A DNA stretch of 64,000 bases, from assembly GCA_029448655.1 (NCBI GenBank), contig JACCLO010000037.1, forward strand, positions 1 through 64,000. The letters are read 5' to 3'. The DNA is from Wolfiporia cocos (Eukaryota; Basidiomycota; Agaricomycetes; Polyporales; Phaeolaceae). The position numbers were made by a program, and so were the translations under genes. The notes below the pieces were generated by a model that saw nothing but the letters and a program-made list of their open reading frames with translations, had not been told where the DNA came from and searched no databases. Within the stretch, counting starts at the first letter, position 1. Each line of letters starts with the position of its first letter. This document shows, piece after piece, positions 60,022-64,000 of the stretch.

Positions 60022-60109
60022 ACCCGGAAAAATTCGAAGTATGGTCGGATCATCTGAACCTAACCTACTTCAAGACGGCTCAGAAGCTCACCAGGAGACA
60101 GGCAAGATG
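60022..60109 (+). pseudogene. pol: Pol segment 2 of the host gypsy element (RNase H)
   Basis: This 88-bp piece between two insertions continues the RNase H frame exactly ([17 protein letters not shown], then LTRRQARW). It shows that both insertions entered one intact-frame region. Confidence 0.88.
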
Positions 60110-61000
60110 TGACACAGATCTAACTGTGGGACTCACCGCCTAATCCACAAGGTGAGGGGAATAAGCAGGCAAGCAGTCAGAAGGCGCGCAGAAGAGAGGT
60201 GAAGTTCTTCTAGGGCGCGCAGCGCCTAGAAGAACAGAACTAACGACTAAAGGCGTTAAGCCCTATCTTATATACATGCTTATACTTGATTACGTAAGTA
60301 AGGGAATGGTCCTACCCTAAACGTGTTAGTCATATGCTTGCATAAGGCGATGGTGTCAGTATGGCACCATCCGTATATCATAATGATGCGATAAGGCATC
60401 ATGCATAGGTATCTATAGTGACCATGCTAGCCAGTAATGGACTTAGCCAGTAAGATACGAGGGATGGATCAGAAGATCCGCATACATGGTTACCGGGCCG
60501 GAGGCCTGGATCATAATGACGTCATGATTGGAAATGATGATGTCATGGAATGTACTAGACCATGGGTCTAGAATAGTGATGCCATTATTGTGTAATGATG
60601 GCGTGCTATGGATTGGACTGGGCTGTAGGCCTAGGTCCAATGGTGTCATAATTGGTAATGATGACGAAGGGGTTACATCATAGTGATGTCATAGCCAGGG
60701 GCTAGACCATATGATGTCATGATGATATCATTATTTGTAATGATGGTATCATGGGTTAGAATAGACCATAGGTCTAGTCTTGTGACAGAGTGTCATGTAA
60801 CATGTCATGCTTGATGACTAGCGTGTAAGCGCCGTGTCATAGATGCTTAGTAGCGCGTAAGCACTCTTGGGCTTAGGTAATAACTGTTAGGTTACACCGG
60901 CATGTCGGCTTGTACTGATAAGTACAGGATAACTCGTAGGTATGCGTAATAATACCGGATAAATGGCAATTAATTGCGGAAAAATGTCAGATCTGTGACA
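60110..61000 (-). mobile_element. Solo LTR in RNase H of the host element, 891 bp
   Basis: It begins TGACACAGATCT and ends AGATCTGTGACA, flanked by AGATG (60105-60109 and 61001-61005). It is related to the array LTR at the edges and around the inferred promoter, but is otherwise a different subfamily. Confidence 0.9.
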
Positions 61001-62680
61001 AGATGGGCATTATATCTGTCAAGATTTAACTTCTCCATGCACCATAAACCAGGAAAAACCATGCTTACTGCAGACCCTCTGTCCAGGAGACCAGACCATG
61101 AAGAGGGGGTGGAACTCGACAATAGGAACAATATTCTGTTGAAACCGGAATTTTTTGTTAACTTTGCGCGAGAATTAGCCATCCTTGCGTTCGAGCCCCT
61201 CCATCAGTTGGTAATCCCAGATGACGAACTCCAACGAGAAATACACAAAGCATTGCTAGACAACGAGGTAACCAAGGACTACAAAGGCCTATTGGAGTCA
61301 GGACCTCACGAATTCGGCAAGTCTCTCAGAGACTGGAACTACGAGAATGGTCTACTCTTGTACCATAACAAGATCTACGTTCCCAAGGCACCAGAAGAGC
61401 TTAGAAATAAGGTCTTACAATTACACCATGACCACCCTACTGCAGGGCATATGGGGAGATGGAAGACATACAAACTCATCTCACGTAATTACTGGTGGCC
61501 AGGACTAACCAACTCGGTAAAGAAATACATACAGGAATGCGACACATGCCAGCAAATGAAGAATCGCCCGCAAAAGCCATATGGACCCCTGATACCTAAC
61601 GAAGTACCAGAAGCCCCATGGGAGATAATAACCATGGATTTCATTATGTACCTACCCAAGTCGAAGATAGACAACAAGGTGTATGACGGAATCATGGTTG
61701 TAGTCAATTGCTTGACCAAGCGAGCATGCTTCTTCCCCATCTCCAGCAAATTCGGAACAAAGGATCCCGTAAGAGTCCTATACAGAAGGTTTTACCCAAT
61801 ACATGGGCTACCTAAACGTATCATTTCCGATCACGGAGTGCAGTTTGCATCCAAACTATTCGGCGAATGGTGTAAACTGCTAGGGATAGAACATGCCATG
61901 ACTATGGCATATCACCCACAGGCAGATGGACAGATGGAAAGAATGAATCAGACACTTGAACAATACCTCAGATGCTATGTAAACTCGTATTGCAAAGACA
62001 ATTGGTCTCAATTCCTGCCTACGGCGGAATTTGCATACAACAACGCAGCGTCAGAGACTACCAAGATGTCACCATTCTACGTCGAGTTGGGAAGGCACCC
62101 AAAGGCTGGGCCAGCAGATTTAGCTATTCAGGCAAAAGCAGACCTTAATGAAATTGCAACCGATCGTTGGAACGCTCAGGAGCAAGCCAAAGCCGCAATG
62201 CAGTTAGCAGCTGACAGTATGAAGTGGTATTACAATCAATCGATCCAGAAAGTACCCTTCAAGGTTGGAGACAAGGTTATGATAGACGTAAGGGATTACC
62301 AAACATCCGAAAGAAGTTTGGCCCCCAGGTACACCGGCCCGTTCAAAATAGTCGAACAACTGTCACCCGTGACTTTCAGACTACACATGGATGGCCAATA
62401 CCGAGCCTATCACCCGGTCTTCCATGCGTCAAAGCTAACACCATATACCGGCAAGGAAGAAGCTCCAGAACCAGATAAGTCAGGAGAATACGAAGTGGAG
62501 CAAATACTCAACCACAGATTCACACCCTCAGGAAAACTACAATTCCTGGTGCGATGGTTAGGGTACTCCATGGGAGAAGACACATGGGAATATGAAGATG
62601 ACTTCGTCAACACTAAGGAGTTGGTAGACGAATACAAGGCAGAACATGCCCTTAACGCACATACCGCTCCGCGAAGATGA
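61001..62680 (+). pseudogene. pol: Pol segment 3 of the host gypsy element: RNase H end, integrase, chromodomain
   Basis: The frame resumes with WALYLSRFNFSMHHKPG. The integrase zinc finger has H-H-C-C spacing (HHDHPTAGHMG to CDTCQQMK, 61420-61560). The DDE core shows a TMDFIMYLP Asp, a second Asp in ISDHGVQFAS and the Glu in DGQMERMNQ. A chromodomain (EYEVEQILNHRF to DTWEYEDDF) spans about 62485-62610 and could steer insertion to heterochromatin. A TGA at 62678 separates it from the dUTPase in the same frame. Confidence 0.9.
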
Positions 62681-63412
62681 CACACCCACAATATTCAAGT
62701 ATTCGAACCAGATGACAACCCAGACTGGAAAGTTGGGGATTGTTATCTATGGCCAGATGATTGGCCACTGCAGAGAGGTGAATTTACTCCGGAAGAATGC
62801 AAGAAAGTACGGAAGTGGTTAGTACGGGACAAATTCGGCAACTCCGTAGAAGAAGGCACTTGCTTCAACGAATATCTCGAATTCGCAGTAGGACCCCAGG
62901 GCACATATCCAGAAAGAGGCACTGAACATGCCACCGGATTTGACATCTACTCAGCCGAAGCTACCAGGATAAACCCTCACACCACCATGCTCGTGAAAAC
63001 AGACCTAAGAATCCTATTCCCTTATGGATTCAGCGGCAAACTGGAGACACATTCTAGCATGGCGAAGAAGGGCATACAGGTACAAGGCAGAGTCATAGAC
63101 TGGGATTACTGTGGAGAAGTGATAGTCATGCTCTACAACTTCACCGGATATCCATACATGGTTAACCATAGGGACAAGATAGCACAATTACTTCTGCAAC
63201 CTGTCCCTCAACCAGAAATCCACCATAGTACAACCTACATGTACAATCAACAATACTTGAAGGACACAGCTCGTGGTGACAAAGGCTTTGGTCATACTGG
63301 TAGACACTTGGGAGAAGTCAAAATACTCCCTCATGACTATGAGGATTGGGACCGCCTGATGGAGCCCTCAGCGAGCAAGTGGCAAGATGTCGAACCACCG
63401 ATCACCGAGTAA
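62681..63412 (+). CDS. dUTPase domain at the C-terminal end of the host element's Pol
   Basis: This is in frame with the integrase/chromodomain segment across one TGA. It has about 85 residues of linker, then five dUTPase-like motifs: ATGFDIYSAEA (about 62932), a YGFSGKLETHSSMAKKG block, GRVIDWDYCGEV (motif 3, with the Asp expected to activate water), HRDKIAQLLLQP, and RGDKGFGHTGR. It ends at TAA 63410. The enzyme would hydrolyse dUTP and limit uracil in the cDNA. The domain looks intact. The native product may be a Pol fusion read through, or restored at, the TGA. Confidence 0.85.
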   Translation, partial: HTHNIQVFEPDDNPDWKVGDCYLWPDDWPLQRGEFTPEECKKVRKWLVRDKFGNSVEEGTCFNEYLEFAVGPQGTYPERGTEHATGFDIYSAEATRINPHTTMLVKTDLRILFPYGFSGKLETHSSMAKKGIQVQGRVIDWDYCGEVIVMLYNFTGYPYMVNHRDKIAQLLLQPVPQPEIHHSTTYMYNQQYLKDTARGDKGFGHTGRHLGEVKILPHDYEDWDRLMEPSASKWQDVEPPITE

Positions 63413-63448
63413 CCTTTGCAGGGACCGCAAATCTTGAAGAGGGGGTAA

Positions 63449-63776
63449 TGTCACAAATTTTCCTATATTTTTCCCTATTTTTCCTAGACTTGTAGTCCAG
63501 TTTGTAGCATAGTTAGCGTAGCACGGATACTTGTAGATCACGTGACCCAGTAGAACTAGATGCCGACGGAACCTTCTAGCAGGTTCCATCCCATTCCACA
63601 GATATCACATGTTAATGCTCATATGTGTGACCGCTGACTCATTACACTTGTAGAGTCACCTGCCATCTGACTCATTCATAGTCATAGCGCATACGTTATC
63701 ACTTACGGTCACATGCAACCTGACTCATACCATAGTACCGTAGGTCCTAGTAGTATTAGGGGTCTTGTATTGCATG
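63449..63776 (+). repeat. 3' LTR of the host gypsy element, interrupted
   Basis: It starts TGTCACAAATTTTCC right after the purine tract and is cut at 63777 by another LTR start. Confidence 0.75.
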
Positions 63777-64000
63777 TGTCACAGTATTATCTAAACGCCC
63801 TATTTTTCCGCTATCCGTAGCCATTTATCCGGTATTTATACGCATAACTACGAGTTATCCAGTACTTATCCCATACGGCTATAACCTTACGGTTATTATT
63901 GCCCTTACGGCTTCTCAACGTACGCTTATGCGCTACTAAGCTAGAATGACACAGCGCTTACACGCTAGTCATGCCCCATGACACGTCCGGCTTGCAACCG
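63777..64000 (+). repeat. LTR of another insertion, runs off the window
   Basis: It starts TGTCACAGTATT and is homologous to the reverse strand of the solo LTR at 60110-61000 (shared CATTTATCCGGTATT and CTACGAGTTATCC stretches). The right end is outside the window. Confidence 0.7.

Larger units (their letters stand above)
39867..64000 (+). mobile_element. Host Ty3/gypsy element, interrupted by nested insertions
   Basis: Coding pieces at about 39926-42195, 60022-60109 and 61001-63412 belong to one plus-strand element. The purine tract is AAGAGGGGGTAA (63437-63448) and the 3' LTR starts at 63449. Its 5' LTR was not found and is probably lost at the mini element to the left. Confidence 0.85.

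Overview
The window comes from a filamentous fungus, very probably an agaricomycete basidiomycete. The genes carry many 45-60 nt introns. One is an expanded fungal kinase-like gene with a DFD in place of DFG. The repeats are chromodomain Ty3/gypsy LTR retrotransposons and hAT-type MITEs. I cannot name the species or order.

The left 24 kb holds the host genes. In order: a broken adenylate-forming (NRPS-like) gene (430-2100, minus); a small unrecognised two-exon gene (5288-5907, plus); a many-exon MSH4 homologue (8521-12264, minus) with at least three frame breaks and a Walker A motif that appears to be split by an 8-nt microexon; a relic that reads like the RNase P/MRP subunit Rpp40 (about 12580-13495, plus) with two Trp-to-stop changes; an unrecognised gene (13505-14642); and an intact 16-exon, 1146-residue gene (15013-19397, plus). 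The last has an N-terminal helical region, a PH-like domain, a basic disordered middle and a C-terminal coiled coil, the layout of meiotic axis proteins (Red1/SYCP2). It lies near MSH4 and is the most interesting host gene here. A kinase-like gene (20650-23316) is interrupted by a 699-bp solo LTR.

From 24 kb rightward the window is nested mobile DNA. A full-length 8449-bp Ty3/gypsy element (24576-33024, minus, LTRs about 99.3% identical) and a hAT MITE (33073-34821, itself carrying a solo LTR) both lie inside one minus-strand host ORF, whose frame is restored when the insertions and target duplications are removed. The gypsy element has gag, a -1 frameshift site with a stem-loop, then protease, dUTPase, RT, RNase H, integrase and chromodomain. 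A second hAT MITE, an LTR fragment and a 920-bp mini LTR element follow.

From about 39.9 kb to beyond the right edge lies another Ty3/gypsy element (plus) with a dUTPase at the C-terminal end of Pol. Its RNase H region is cut by a 17.8-kb tandem array (42196-60021: LTR-internal-LTR-internal-LTR-internal-LTR, all noncoding) and by an 891-bp solo LTR 88 bp further on. The first array unit alone carries an 1850-bp TRIM-like element. The array's internal sequence holds three short hairpins whose stems change in a compensatory way.

In four separate element families the primer-binding site next to the 5' LTR is an 11-12 nt sequence complementary to a stretch inside the same LTR, 25-35 nt downstream of a TATA-like box. 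This is the arrangement of the self-priming Tf1/sushi retrotransposons, and it ties these autonomous and noncoding elements into one group.
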